A stretch of 5,161 nt of DNA, from NCBI GenBank assembly GCA_946478675.1, contig CAMLEF010000323.1:1-5161 (forward strand), read 5' to 3'. This DNA is from an uncultured Flavobacteriales bacterium (lineage in GTDB: Bacteria > Bacteroidota > Bacteroidia > Palsa-965). Each line of letters opens with the position of its first letter. The first letter of the stretch is position 1. The notes under the pieces are model-generated. The model searched no databases. It was not told the origin of the DNA and saw only the letters and a list, made by a program, of their open reading frames with translations. Of this stretch, positions 1-5,161 are shown piece after piece. A program made the translations under genes and the position numbers.

Positions 1-88
1 GGGCTGCTTCCTGTTCACCGGGGATGATTTTTTTTAAAATAAAACGGCGAGGCCATCGACTTACACAGGGAACAATAACCTGAAAGTG

Positions 89-1240
89 ATGCTTCTCCAG
101 AATAAAAAAATAGCCATCGTCGGCGGCGGGCCCGGCGGTTTGACCTTAGCCGTTTTGCTGCAACAGCGCGGCGCTCACGTTACCGTTTACGAAAGAGATC
201 CCGGACGAAACATTCGCGTACAGGGCGCCACGCTCGACCTGCATGAAGAGTCGGGCCTGGAAGCATTACGACGCGCAGGATTGCTCGAAGCGTTTTACGC
301 CGTTCATCGTCCTGACGCCGGGAAGCTGCGCGTGCTCGATCAGTGGGGTGTTATTCATCTCGATGATCACGCGGATGAAAATGCGCGGGAAGAACGCCCG
401 GAGATCGATCGCGGTCCGCTGCGGGATTTGCTGCTCGATGCATTGCAGCCGGGAACGGTTGTGTGGGATCGCCGCTTTGTTTCCATGGAAAAGCAGCAGG
501 AGCAATGGTTGCTGCATTTTGAAAACGGAACAACTGCAACAGCCGACCTGGTGATTGCAGCCGACGGCGCCCATTCAAAGATCCGTCCGTATCTCACAAC
601 GATTCGTCCCGTGTATTCCGGCATTACAGTCGTGGAAGGGACGATCTACAATGCGGAAAAGAATGCACCGAAGCTGCATGCGCTCGTCAACGGCGGGAAA
701 ATTTTTGCGCTCGGCAATGAGCAGTCGTTAATCCTCAGCGCAAAAGGCGATGGCTCGCTTTCGTTCTATACCGGCTGCAAAACGCCGGAGCATTGGGGGC
801 GCGATTGCGGCATCGATTTTTCGGAGAAGAAACAAGTGGAGCAGTGGTTCCGTTCTGCTTTTGCAACATGGGACGAAAGCTGGACGGAATTATTCGCAGG
901 CGATGAAATCACTTTCGTGCTGCGACCGCAATATCATTTTCCGATGGAGCAGCATTGGGAAGCGCAACCCGACCTGACGATGCTCGGCGACGCAGCTCAT
1001 CGTATGCCTCCTTATGCAGGCGAAGGCGTTAACATGGCGATGCAGGATGCGTACGAGTTCGCCGAATGCCTCACGTCTGAAAATTTCACCGACATGAAAA
1101 GCGCCATCGCAGCTTACGAAACTTCCATGCGAAACCGCGCTGCAGAAGTCACGCGCATCACACTCGAGTCGACGGAAATGCTGCATGGTCAAAACGCCGT
1201 CGATAACCTGCTTCGCCTCTTCAAAGAAGTCGCGGAATAA
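89..1240 (+). CDS. TetX-family FAD-dependent monooxygenase (group A flavoprotein hydroxylase)
   Basis: Predicted cytosolic flavin monooxygenase that would use NAD(P)H and O2 to hydroxylate a small organic substrate. Numbering from the ATG at 89 (383 aa), the N-terminal Rossmann fold has the dinucleotide motif GGGPGG at 12-17 and ends in the FAD-ribose pair E35-R36. R108 and R112 match the TetX region containing FAD-contacting R117. The second FAD motif, GDAAH, lies at 300-304 (D301 matching TetX D311), followed by the PPYAGEGVN segment. Length and overall order match TetX (about 388 aa), with shared stretches such as TLDLH and VWDR. The residues that contact tetracycline in TetX are not conserved, so the substrate is unknown and the name tetX is not justified. 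A GTG at 86 directly precedes the ATG and is an alternative start; no Shine-Dalgarno sequence is seen. The frame is open back to base 38, just after an in-frame stop at 35-37, so the N-terminus is complete. Family assignment is firm; function is inferred. Confidence 0.93.
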   Translation: MLLQNKKIAIVGGGPGGLTLAVLLQQRGAHVTVYERDPGRNIRVQGATLDLHEESGLEALRRAGLLEAFYAVHRPDAGKLRVLDQWGVIHLDDHADENAREERPEIDRGPLRDLLLDALQPGTVVWDRRFVSMEKQQEQWLLHFENGTTATADLVIAADGAHSKIRPYLTTIRPVYSGITVVEGTIYNAEKNAPKLHALVNGGKIFALGNEQSLILSAKGDGSLSFYTGCKTPEHWGRDCGIDFSEKKQVEQWFRSAFATWDESWTELFAGDEITFVLRPQYHFPMEQHWEAQPDLTMLGDAAHRMPPYAGEGVNMAMQDAYEFAECLTSENFTDMKSAIAAYETSMRNRAAEVTRITLESTEMLHGQNAVDNLLRLFKEVAE

Positions 1241-1323
1241 AAAACGGTCATTCGTGCATTCGGAAATTCAGCCATTCGGTTTTGTTGATATACCGAATGA
1301 CCGAATGCACGAATGACCGTTTT
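1241..1323. terminator. Large inverted repeat between convergent genes, probable bidirectional terminator
   Basis: A perfect 23-bp inverted repeat has arms 1241-1263 and 1301-1323. An inner 8-bp stem (1273-1280 with 1292-1299) leaves an 11-nt loop. The outer arm starts with AAAA and ends with TTTT, so each strand gives a stem followed by a short U-tract, as expected for a terminator working in both directions. It begins on the base after the TAA of the monooxygenase and overlaps the stop codon of the opposing DUF1801 gene by two bases. The arms are made of octamer words: CATTCGTG, CATTCGGA, AATTCAGC and CATTCGGT on the left, and ACCGAATG twice, then CACGAATG, on the right. The structure is seen directly; the terminator role is inferred from position. 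Confidence 0.75.
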
Positions 1324-1702
1324 ACCTTTTCTTTTTCGCAGCCGCTTCTTCTTTATTTTCCTTGACGCGGAACTTCACCATTTTCTTCACGAGCGCAATC
1401 GGCAGGGGCTGGTCCATCGGGAACTGTACGGAGCCTTTCGCGTTTTTGAATTTCGACAGCTCTTTCTGGAAAGCCACCATTGCCGAGACGCGCGGGTAGA
1501 AGCCGATGTGCGATTTGAACGCGGCGTACCACACGAGCAATCCATCGAGGCGCATGGCGGGCATGTTGTAGCTGATCACTTCTTCCGCACCCGGCGCAGC
1601 TTCGAGGATCGCGTTGCGTAAGGTTTCGAGCTTTTCGCGTGCGTCGTTAGACTGATCAGCGATGTAATCGTCTACGGAAGTGTATTTGGTTCGTGCCGGC
1701 AT
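1322..1702 (-). CDS. DUF1801 family protein (YdhG-like)
   Basis: Small cytosolic protein of 126 aa, a usual length for DUF1801 (COG5646). Typical family features are visible: an N-terminal helix with VDDYIADQ (10-17), the segment AAPGAEEVISYNMPAM (35-50), the aromatic strand region WYAAFKSHIGFYP (58-70), and the QFPMDQPLP segment (93-101) preceding a helix ending in KFRV. The fold resembles that of the Bacillus subtilis YdhG protein, for which a frataxin-like iron-chaperone role has been proposed; whether this member binds iron cannot be read from the sequence. The C-terminus is a charged, low-complexity Lys/Ala/Glu tail (EEAAAKKKR), likely disordered. The ATG at 1702-1700 is the natural start, and a Bacteroidota-type -7 box lies 17 bases upstream. 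The gene converges with the monooxygenase and diverges from the PAS gene, so it is probably transcribed alone. Confidence 0.9.
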   Translation of the reverse strand: MPARTKYTSVDDYIADQSNDAREKLETLRNAILEAAPGAEEVISYNMPAMRLDGLLVWYAAFKSHIGFYPRVSAMVAFQKELSKFKNAKGSVQFPMDQPLPIALVKKMVKFRVKENKEEAAAKKKR

Positions 1703-1719
1703 AACGGATCGTTTGATTG

Positions 1720-1727
1720 CAAACGTA
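1720..1727 (-). promoter_or_regulatory. Candidate Bacteroidota -7 promoter box for the DUF1801 gene
   Basis: On the minus strand this reads TACGTTTG, an exact match to the TAnnTTTG -7 consensus used by the primary sigma factor of Bacteroidota. It ends 17 bases before the ATG at 1702, implying a leader of only about 10-12 nt, which is compatible with the SD-independent starts common in this phylum. The upstream -33 element (consensus TTTG) is poor: the best candidate is TATG at 1749-1746, 18 bases away. Plausible but unproven. Confidence 0.4.
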
Positions 1728-1915
1728 CGATCTGAACGTCTTTTTCATAGGGGAAAATGCGTCAGGTTAAAGGCAAATCACGACAGTGCGGATCGTGTCA
1801 GGATAAAGAGTTGTGCTGTTACTTTCCTGGAGGAGTTGCATAAGCTGTTCATTAAAAAACGCGATTGGGGAGATAATTCCACGGTATAAAATTTAATCGG
1901 AAGTAGGTGTAATTG

Positions 1916-1923
1916 TAAATTTG
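1916..1923 (+). promoter_or_regulatory. Possible -7 promoter box abutting the PAS gene
   Basis: TAAATTTG matches TAnnTTTG exactly and has an approximate -33 partner, TTTA at 1892-1895, 20 bases upstream. The box ends one base before the ATG at 1925. If used, transcription would begin around 1929-1931, downstream of that ATG, and translation would have to start at the in-frame ATG at 1937 (residue 5) with a very short leader. In AT-rich intergenic DNA this could be a chance match. Confidence 0.25.
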
Positions 1924-1924
1924 A

Positions 1925-3940
1925 ATGAACACACCTATGCCGAATCGTCTTACAGAATCTGAAAAGCAGCTCATCCACAAGCTGCATGAGCGGGAGCATT
2001 TTATCGAAGAAGTCGCCAACAGCACGGCAGATGTGATTTACGTGCTCGATCTCGCGAGAGGAAGGATCATTTACATCAACAAGCGCGTGCAAACGCTGAT
2101 GGGCGTCGATAACATGCAGCTCGATGCGATCCACCCGCAGGATTACGAAAAGCGCTGCCGTCATCTCGATAACTGCGCCCGGCTCAAGCGTGATGAAGTG
2201 CGCGAGATCGACCTGCGCTTCCGGGTGAAATCCGGCGCATGGAACTGGTTTCGCGTGCGCGACAAAGCATTTAAATACAACAGCGACGGCAACGTGCTCC
2301 AGGTGATCGGCGTAGTGCACGACATCCACGAGCAGAAAAAATCGGAAGAAACGCTGATCGAAAAAGAACGCTTGTTTCGAGGCGTGCTCGATGCCCCTAA
2401 CGTCGGCATCGTCATCATGAAAGCCGTTCGCAATCTCGCCGGCGCCATCATGGATTTCGAATTCGTAGCCATGAGCAAATCGTTCGAAGCGATTTACCGG
2501 CGTAACGATCTCGCGGGAAAATGGGTGTTCGAAACCTTTCCCGAAAACAAAGCGCTCAGCTACGATGTATGGAGGCGGGTCGTGGAAACCGGTGAAGATT
2601 ACGCGTTCGACATGCCTTTCGAAATGGAAGGGCAACAGCGCTGGCTGCACCTGAAATATTCGAAGTTCGACGACGGTGTTATTTCCGTCTGGGAGGATAT
2701 TACCGCCAAAAAACAAAACGAGGAAAAACTCCGCGAACAATCAGCGTTCATCAGCCGCGTCACTGAAATTTCGCCCGATGTCATCAGCATTTACGATTTC
2801 GAAAAGCACCAGCTGATCTTTTCCAATCGTGAAATATTCCAATTGCTGGAATTACCGAAAGAGCTGGTGGAAAACATCGACAAAAGACAGCTGCGTGATC
2901 TTATCGCGCATCCCGACGATCGTTACAGCACGGTGGAGTTCATGAAGCAAATGCGTTATGCTGCCGACGATGAAGTGTTGGAAAACAATTACCGGCTCCG
3001 GCACAGCTCGGGCAAATGGCGCTGGTTCCACATCCGGGGAATGGTGTTTCGCCGCGACGACAACGGCATGGTGAAGCAGGTCATGACGATCAGCCAGGAT
3101 ATTTCCGCACAGCGCGAAACCGAAGAGCAGATCCGCGACCAGGCGGAATTCATGCAGAATATTTTCGATGTATTCCCGGATATGATCAGCGTGGTGAATT
3201 GCGAAACACAACGCGTGGAATACGTCAACTTCAACCCGGAAAACCAGCTGGGTTACACGCGGGATGAGCTGATGCATACGTCGGTGTCCGAACGGGAAGC
3301 GATCGTGCATCCGGATGATGTGGCTGCTTACCGGAATTTCCGGATGACAGTGCAGGAGGGCAGCGACAAAGAAGTGTATGAAACAGAGCTGCGGATGCTT
3401 GCCAAAGACGGCTCCTGGAAATGGGTGCATCTGCGCGGGAAAGTTTTTCGGCGGAATGAAAAAGGTAAAGTCTCTCATTACCTCTGTATCGTGCAGGGCA
3501 TCTCGCGACAGAAAGACGCCGAAGCGAAAGTCCGCGAGCAGGAAGAGATCGTGCATCACATGACCGAAGCCGCGCCGTCAATGATCAGCGTGACGGATCT
3601 CGAAACGGGAAGTGTGGATCACATCAAAGGCAATCCTTCCCAGCTGCTCGGCTACACGCACGATGAAGTACTGTCCGTTAATTCCCGCGCCGTGCATCCC
3701 GACGACCGCACCACGCTCGCCGCGTACTATGATTTCTTTTCGCACTGCAACGACACCGACATCAAAACCGTCGAAGTCCGCATGCGCAGCAAAGACGGCG
3801 ATCCGTACTGGTTTTCGCTGACCGGAAAAGTTTTTCGTCGCAGCCCAAGTGGCGAACCAACGCATTGCCTCAACATCACGCAGGACATCAGCGATCGTAA
3901 AATGCTCGAAGAGCAGATCCGCCTCTGGCTGGCCGATTGA
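1925..3940 (+). CDS. Five-PAS-domain protein without a recognisable output domain
   Basis: 671-residue soluble protein with no signal peptide or membrane segment, made almost wholly of tandem PAS/PAC units: PAS1 about 25-137, PAS2 146-262, PAS3 270-396, PAS4 402-530, PAS5 540-661. PAS1, 3, 4 and 5 are PAS_3-like, each with an HPxD motif (H70, H329, H462, H591), a W/F-rich strand such as WRWFHIRG (365-372), and an ending like DIS or DIH. PAS2 is more diverged and PAS_4-like, with VGIVIMKA (160-167) and DFEF (177-180). Successive units are joined by charged helical linkers (for example KKSEETLIEKERLF, AKKQNEEKLREQSAF, QRETEEQIRDQAEF), the signalling-helix type that carries conformational change between PAS modules. 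Such arrays normally feed a histidine kinase, GGDEF or other effector; here the protein stops about 10 residues after PAS5 (EEQIRLWLAD). No LOV cysteine motif or heme ligand can be assigned, so the ligand is unknown. Start is ATG 1925, or possibly ATG 1937. It probably works with a partner protein (inference). Confidence 0.92.
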   Translation: MNTPMPNRLTESEKQLIHKLHEREHFIEEVANSTADVIYVLDLARGRIIYINKRVQTLMGVDNMQLDAIHPQDYEKRCRHLDNCARLKRDEVREIDLRFRVKSGAWNWFRVRDKAFKYNSDGNVLQVIGVVHDIHEQKKSEETLIEKERLFRGVLDAPNVGIVIMKAVRNLAGAIMDFEFVAMSKSFEAIYRRNDLAGKWVFETFPENKALSYDVWRRVVETGEDYAFDMPFEMEGQQRWLHLKYSKFDDGVISVWEDITAKKQNEEKLREQSAFISRVTEISPDVISIYDFEKHQLIFSNREIFQLLELPKELVENIDKRQLRDLIAHPDDRYSTVEFMKQMRYAADDEVLENNYRLRHSSGKWRWFHIRGMVFRRDDNGMVKQVMTISQDISAQRETEEQIRDQAEFMQNIFDVFPDMISVVNCETQRVEYVNFNPENQLGYTRDELMHTSVSEREAIVHPDDVAAYRNFRMTVQEGSDKEVYETELRMLAKDGSWKWVHLRGKVFRRNEKGKVSHYLCIVQGISRQKDAEAKVREQEEIVHHMTEAAPSMISVTDLETGSVDHIKGNPSQLLGYTHDEVLSVNSRAVHPDDRTTLAAYYDFFSHCNDTDIKTVEVRMRSKDGDPYWFSLTGKVFRRSPSGEPTHCLNITQDISDRKMLEEQIRLWLAD

Positions 3941-3957
3941 GCATGCAACGAAAAACA

Positions 3958-3983
3958 ATCTGCGACCATCTGCGCAATCTGCG
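3958..3983. repeat. Three ATCTGCG words downstream of the PAS gene
   Basis: ATCTGCG occurs at 3958-3964, 3968-3974 and 3977-3983, with start-to-start spacings of 10 and 9 bases, beginning 18 bases after the PAS stop codon. No matching inverted array (CGCAGAT) follows. A weak 5-bp stem (3999-4003 with 4012-4016) comes before a short T-run at 4024-4028, which is the nearest thing to a terminator for the PAS gene. I see no other element in the 173-bp spacer and no TTTG-type promoter box for the next gene. Confidence 0.6.
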
Positions 3984-4095
3984 GCTTGCTTTCCGAGTGC
4001 GATTCCTACACATCGCGGGGAAATTTTTCACACGCTGAAACGCATCTTTCGCCTGCGCAGCAGACAGGTCATTCAGGCACGCTTTTTCCAATGAA

Positions 4096-4103
4096 AAAGG
4101 AAA
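4096..4103 (+). promoter_or_regulatory. Purine-rich, Shine-Dalgarno-like stretch before the copper-storage gene
   Basis: AAAGGAAA lies 10 bases before the ATG at 4114 and is the only SD-like sequence upstream of a gene in this window. The spacing is slightly long. A 13-codon open frame starting at ATG 4091 runs through it and overlaps the gene start out of frame, ending with the TGA at 4130-4132; I regard that as chance. The stretch supports ATG 4114 as the start but is weak evidence. Confidence 0.3.
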
Positions 4104-4113
4104 AAGCATCGTC

Positions 4114-4443
4114 ATGGAATACAAGGAAATGAAAAGCTGCATCGACGCCTGCCTGGAATGCGCCTCGATGTGCCGGCATTGCGCCTCGTCGTGCCTGAAA
4201 GAAGAAGAAACGGATGTGAAAATGATGGCGCGCTGCATTCAGCTCGACCTGGAGTGCGCATCATTTTGCAGCGCCGCCGCGGAGTTGATGAGCCTCGGCA
4301 GCGATTACTCCCGCGAGATCTGCCAGCTCTGCGCCGAAGTCTGCGACCGTTGCGCGGAAGAATGCGAAAAGCACGACACCGAGCATTGCCGGAAATGTGC
4401 AAAAGCCTGCCGTACCTGCGCGCAAGCCTGCCGGAAGATGTAA
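4114..4443 (+). CDS. Four-helix-bundle copper-storage protein, Csp3/DUF326-like
   Basis: 109-aa, cysteine-packed helical protein of the DUF326/Csp family, whose members store many Cu(I) ions inside a four-helix bundle lined with Cys thiolates. It has 19 Cys: 9, 13, 16, 20, 23 and 27 in helix 1; 41, 48 and 52 in helix 2; 70, 73, 77, 80 and 84 in helix 3; 92, 95, 99, 102 and 106 in helix 4. The alternating CxxC/CxxxC spacing puts the thiols on one helix face. His 22, 87 and 91 could cap the bundle ends. There is no signal peptide or Tat motif, so it should be cytosolic like Csp3 rather than exported like Csp1; Csp3 proteins have about 18 Cys and bind roughly 19 Cu(I) per monomer. Expected role is copper buffering or detoxification. 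No copper exporter, CueR/CsoR-type regulator or copper chaperone is visible in the window. Start ATG 4114 is supported by homologous length and an upstream purine-rich stretch. Confidence 0.92.
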   Translation: MEYKEMKSCIDACLECASMCRHCASSCLKEEETDVKMMARCIQLDLECASFCSAAAELMSLGSDYSREICQLCAEVCDRCAEECEKHDTEHCRKCAKACRTCAQACRKM

Positions 4444-4445
4444 TT

Positions 4446-4560
4446 ATTGAATATTGAATATTGAATATTGAATATTGTGTGTGCGGGGGAGAAACGAAGT
4501 CAGTGTTGAACACCATTTTCAATGCGTGAATCTTCAATATTCAATCTTCAATATTCACTA
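4446..4560. repeat. Inverted heptamer arrays between the copper-storage and YceI genes
   Basis: Starting two bases after the TAA, ATTGAAT is repeated four times without error (4446-4473) plus a partial ATTG to 4477. On the far side lie TCAATAT, TCAATCT and TCAATAT (4534-4554), flanked by diverged units TGAATCT (4527-4533) and TCACTAA (from 4555). The arms 4448-4472 and 4533-4557 are complementary at 24 of 25 positions (mismatch T4459/C4546) and can also pair in registers shifted by seven bases. The 60-nt loop contains a small perfect dyad, GTGTT-G-AACAC (4503-4513). The sequence is AT-rich, so the stem is long but weak. It probably helps end or protect transcripts of the upstream gene; this is inferred from position. 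Confidence 0.7.
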
Positions 4561-4565
4561 ATAAA

Positions 4566-4596
4566 AAAGCCCGTGCTGTTGAGCTGCACGGGCTTT
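4566..4596 (-). terminator. Intrinsic terminator of the YceI gene, possibly bidirectional
   Basis: Perfect 11-bp stem AAAGCCCGTGC (4566-4576) with GCACGGGCTTT (4586-4596) and a 9-nt loop. Read on the minus strand, the stem runs into a six-base T-tract (the A-run at 4563-4568), located 26 bases beyond the YceI stop codon, which is a textbook intrinsic terminator. On the plus strand the T-tract is only TTT before CCTGTTT, so termination of the copper-storage gene here would be weaker, though possible. Confidence 0.88.
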
Positions 4597-4621
4597 CCTG
4601 TTTGCGGTCAACCAAACACCT

Positions 4622-5161
4622 TTACTCTTTTGCCGCAACAGAAATACGGAGATCGACTTTTTCCGAGATGAAATGATCCTTCAGCGATTTGTCGTTGCCG
4701 TAGGACATGCCCCACCACGTGCGGTCGATGTTGAAGTTGGCTTCAGCTGTTGCGCTGTTGCCGGACGCCTCCACTTTCGCAGGGAAAGAAATATTTTTCG
4801 TTACGCCTTTCAGCGTCAGGTTGCCGCTCACGAGCTGGTTCGCGCCTTTCACGACAGAGCTGTCGGTTGCCGTCGGTGTATACGCTTCCACTTTGGTGAT
4901 CTCGAACGTCGCTTCCGGGAATTTTTCCACGTCGAAGAAATCGGGGCTCAGCAGGTGCGGGCGCAGCTTGCCGGTAATGAAATCTTCCGTCTGGTCCAGC
5001 TTCATCGAACCGATGTTGATGACGAATTTGCCGCCGGTGAGCTTACCATCCTGCACCAGGAGGCTGCCGGATTTCAGATGGAATTTACCCGGGTGATCTT
5101 TACCGACGCCGTAGCCGGTGAAGCCGATGGAGGAGACCGCCGTATCCGCTTTCAGCTCTTT
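4622..5161 (-). CDS. YceI family protein (lipocalin-like), N-terminus outside window
   Basis: The last 179 residues of a YceI-family beta-barrel protein; the frame is open to the window edge, so the start codon and any signal peptide lie beyond 5161. YceI proteins form a lipocalin-like barrel that binds isoprenoid-type lipids (as in Thermus TT1927b) and are usually periplasmic in Gram-negatives. Counting from the edge, the family signature is clear: HPGKFHLKSG (23-32), LTGGKFVINIGSM (41-53), the segment LLSPDFFDVEKFPEATFEIT (70-89), LTLKGVTKNISFP (115-127), and the C-terminal strand NFNIDRTWWGMSYGND (142-157), then a conserved-type KDHF segment (161-164) before the last beta strand. The usual tryptophan of the first strand motif (WxGxK) seems replaced by FTGYG (14-18). 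A GTG at 5056 could be mistaken for a start but falls inside the conserved barrel. The physiological ligand cannot be deduced. A strong terminator follows at 4566-4596. Confidence 0.93.
   Translation of the reverse strand, partial: KELKADTAVSSIGFTGYGVGKDHPGKFHLKSGSLLVQDGKLTGGKFVINIGSMKLDQTEDFITGKLRPHLLSPDFFDVEKFPEATFEITKVEAYTPTATDSSVVKGANQLVSGNLTLKGVTKNISFPAKVEASGNSATAEANFNIDRTWWGMSYGNDKSLKDHFISEKVDLRISVAAKE

Noticed and set aside
3..83. Possible C-terminal tail of an upstream plus-strand gene (open frame ending in TGA at 81-83)
   Set aside because: Only 26 codons, with no motif, crossing a T/A run at 27-44. It could equally be intergenic DNA. Bases 1-88 contain no promoter match or gene I can support.
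1313..1621. Plus-strand open frame of 102 codons across the DUF1801 gene
   Set aside because: The minus-strand DUF1801 protein has clear family motifs; this frame begins in the terminator hairpin and has no recognisable features.
1778..2740. 320-codon open frame on the minus strand opposite the PAS gene (start to stop, 963 bases)
   Set aside because: It lies antisense to PAS1-PAS3, where family motifs prove the plus-strand frame. The translation is rich in H, F and V and resembles no family, as expected for a shadow frame in codon-biased DNA. The same applies to the minus-strand frame at 2852-3559.
4091..4132. 13-codon open frame overlapping the start of the copper-storage gene, as a leader peptide
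   Set aside because: No own ribosome binding site, no metal-binding or attenuator-like features, and length within chance expectation.
4112..4537. Minus-strand open frame of 141 codons over the copper-storage gene and its downstream repeats
   Set aside because: Arginine/serine-rich translation antisense to a Cys-rich coding region, running through heptamer repeats; a shadow frame.
5054..5056. GTG as the start codon of the YceI gene
   Set aside because: The reading frame stays open upstream to the window edge, and the upstream residues carry YceI barrel sequence (HPGKFHLKSG), so the real start is outside the window.
1..5161. A defence island, CRISPR array, insertion sequence or biosynthetic cluster
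   Set aside because: No transposase, Cas, restriction, toxin-antitoxin or multi-enzyme gene set is visible. The short repeats found are intergenic arrays without CRISPR-like spacers or transposon ends.

Overview
The window looks like an ordinary chromosomal stretch from a member of the Bacteroidota, most likely near Chitinophaga/Chitinophagaceae. The grounds are a mid-range base composition, a TetX-type flavin monooxygenase, a long PAS-array protein, near absence of Shine-Dalgarno sequences, and at least one good match to the Bacteroidota -7 promoter box (TAnnTTTG). The taxonomic call is an inference from style, not from a marker gene.

Layout, left to right. Bases 1-88 carry no gene I can support. 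At 89-1240 (+) is a TetX-family FAD-dependent monooxygenase. It converges on a small DUF1801 (YdhG-like) gene at 1322-1702 (-), and the 81 bp between them is filled by a large inverted repeat built from octamer words, probably a two-way terminator. A 222 bp divergent spacer (1703-1924) separates the DUF1801 gene from a 671-residue protein made of five consecutive PAS domains with no recognisable output domain (1925-3940, +). A 173 bp spacer with three ATCTGCG words follows. Next is a 109-residue, 19-cysteine four-helix-bundle copper-storage protein of the Csp3/DUF326 type (4114-4443, +). It converges on a YceI-family gene that runs off the right edge (4622-5161, -). Their spacer holds inverted heptamer arrays plus a conventional GC-rich hairpin terminator.

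The genes do not form an obvious operon or pathway. Orientations alternate (+, -, +, +, -), and the spacers are large enough for independent transcription. Common themes are small-molecule oxidation (monooxygenase), metal handling (Csp-like protein, and possibly DUF1801) and sensing (PAS protein), but no functional coupling can be shown from sequence. No mobile element, CRISPR array, RNA gene or defence system is visible.

The observations most worth following are: the monooxygenase aligns without gaps to TetX through its substrate region, yet all five antibiotic-contacting positions compared are substituted; the PAS protein ends directly after its last PAS domain; and both convergent gene pairs are separated by inverted repeats made of short tandem words (8-mers in one, 7-mers in the other) that start at or within a few bases of a stop codon.
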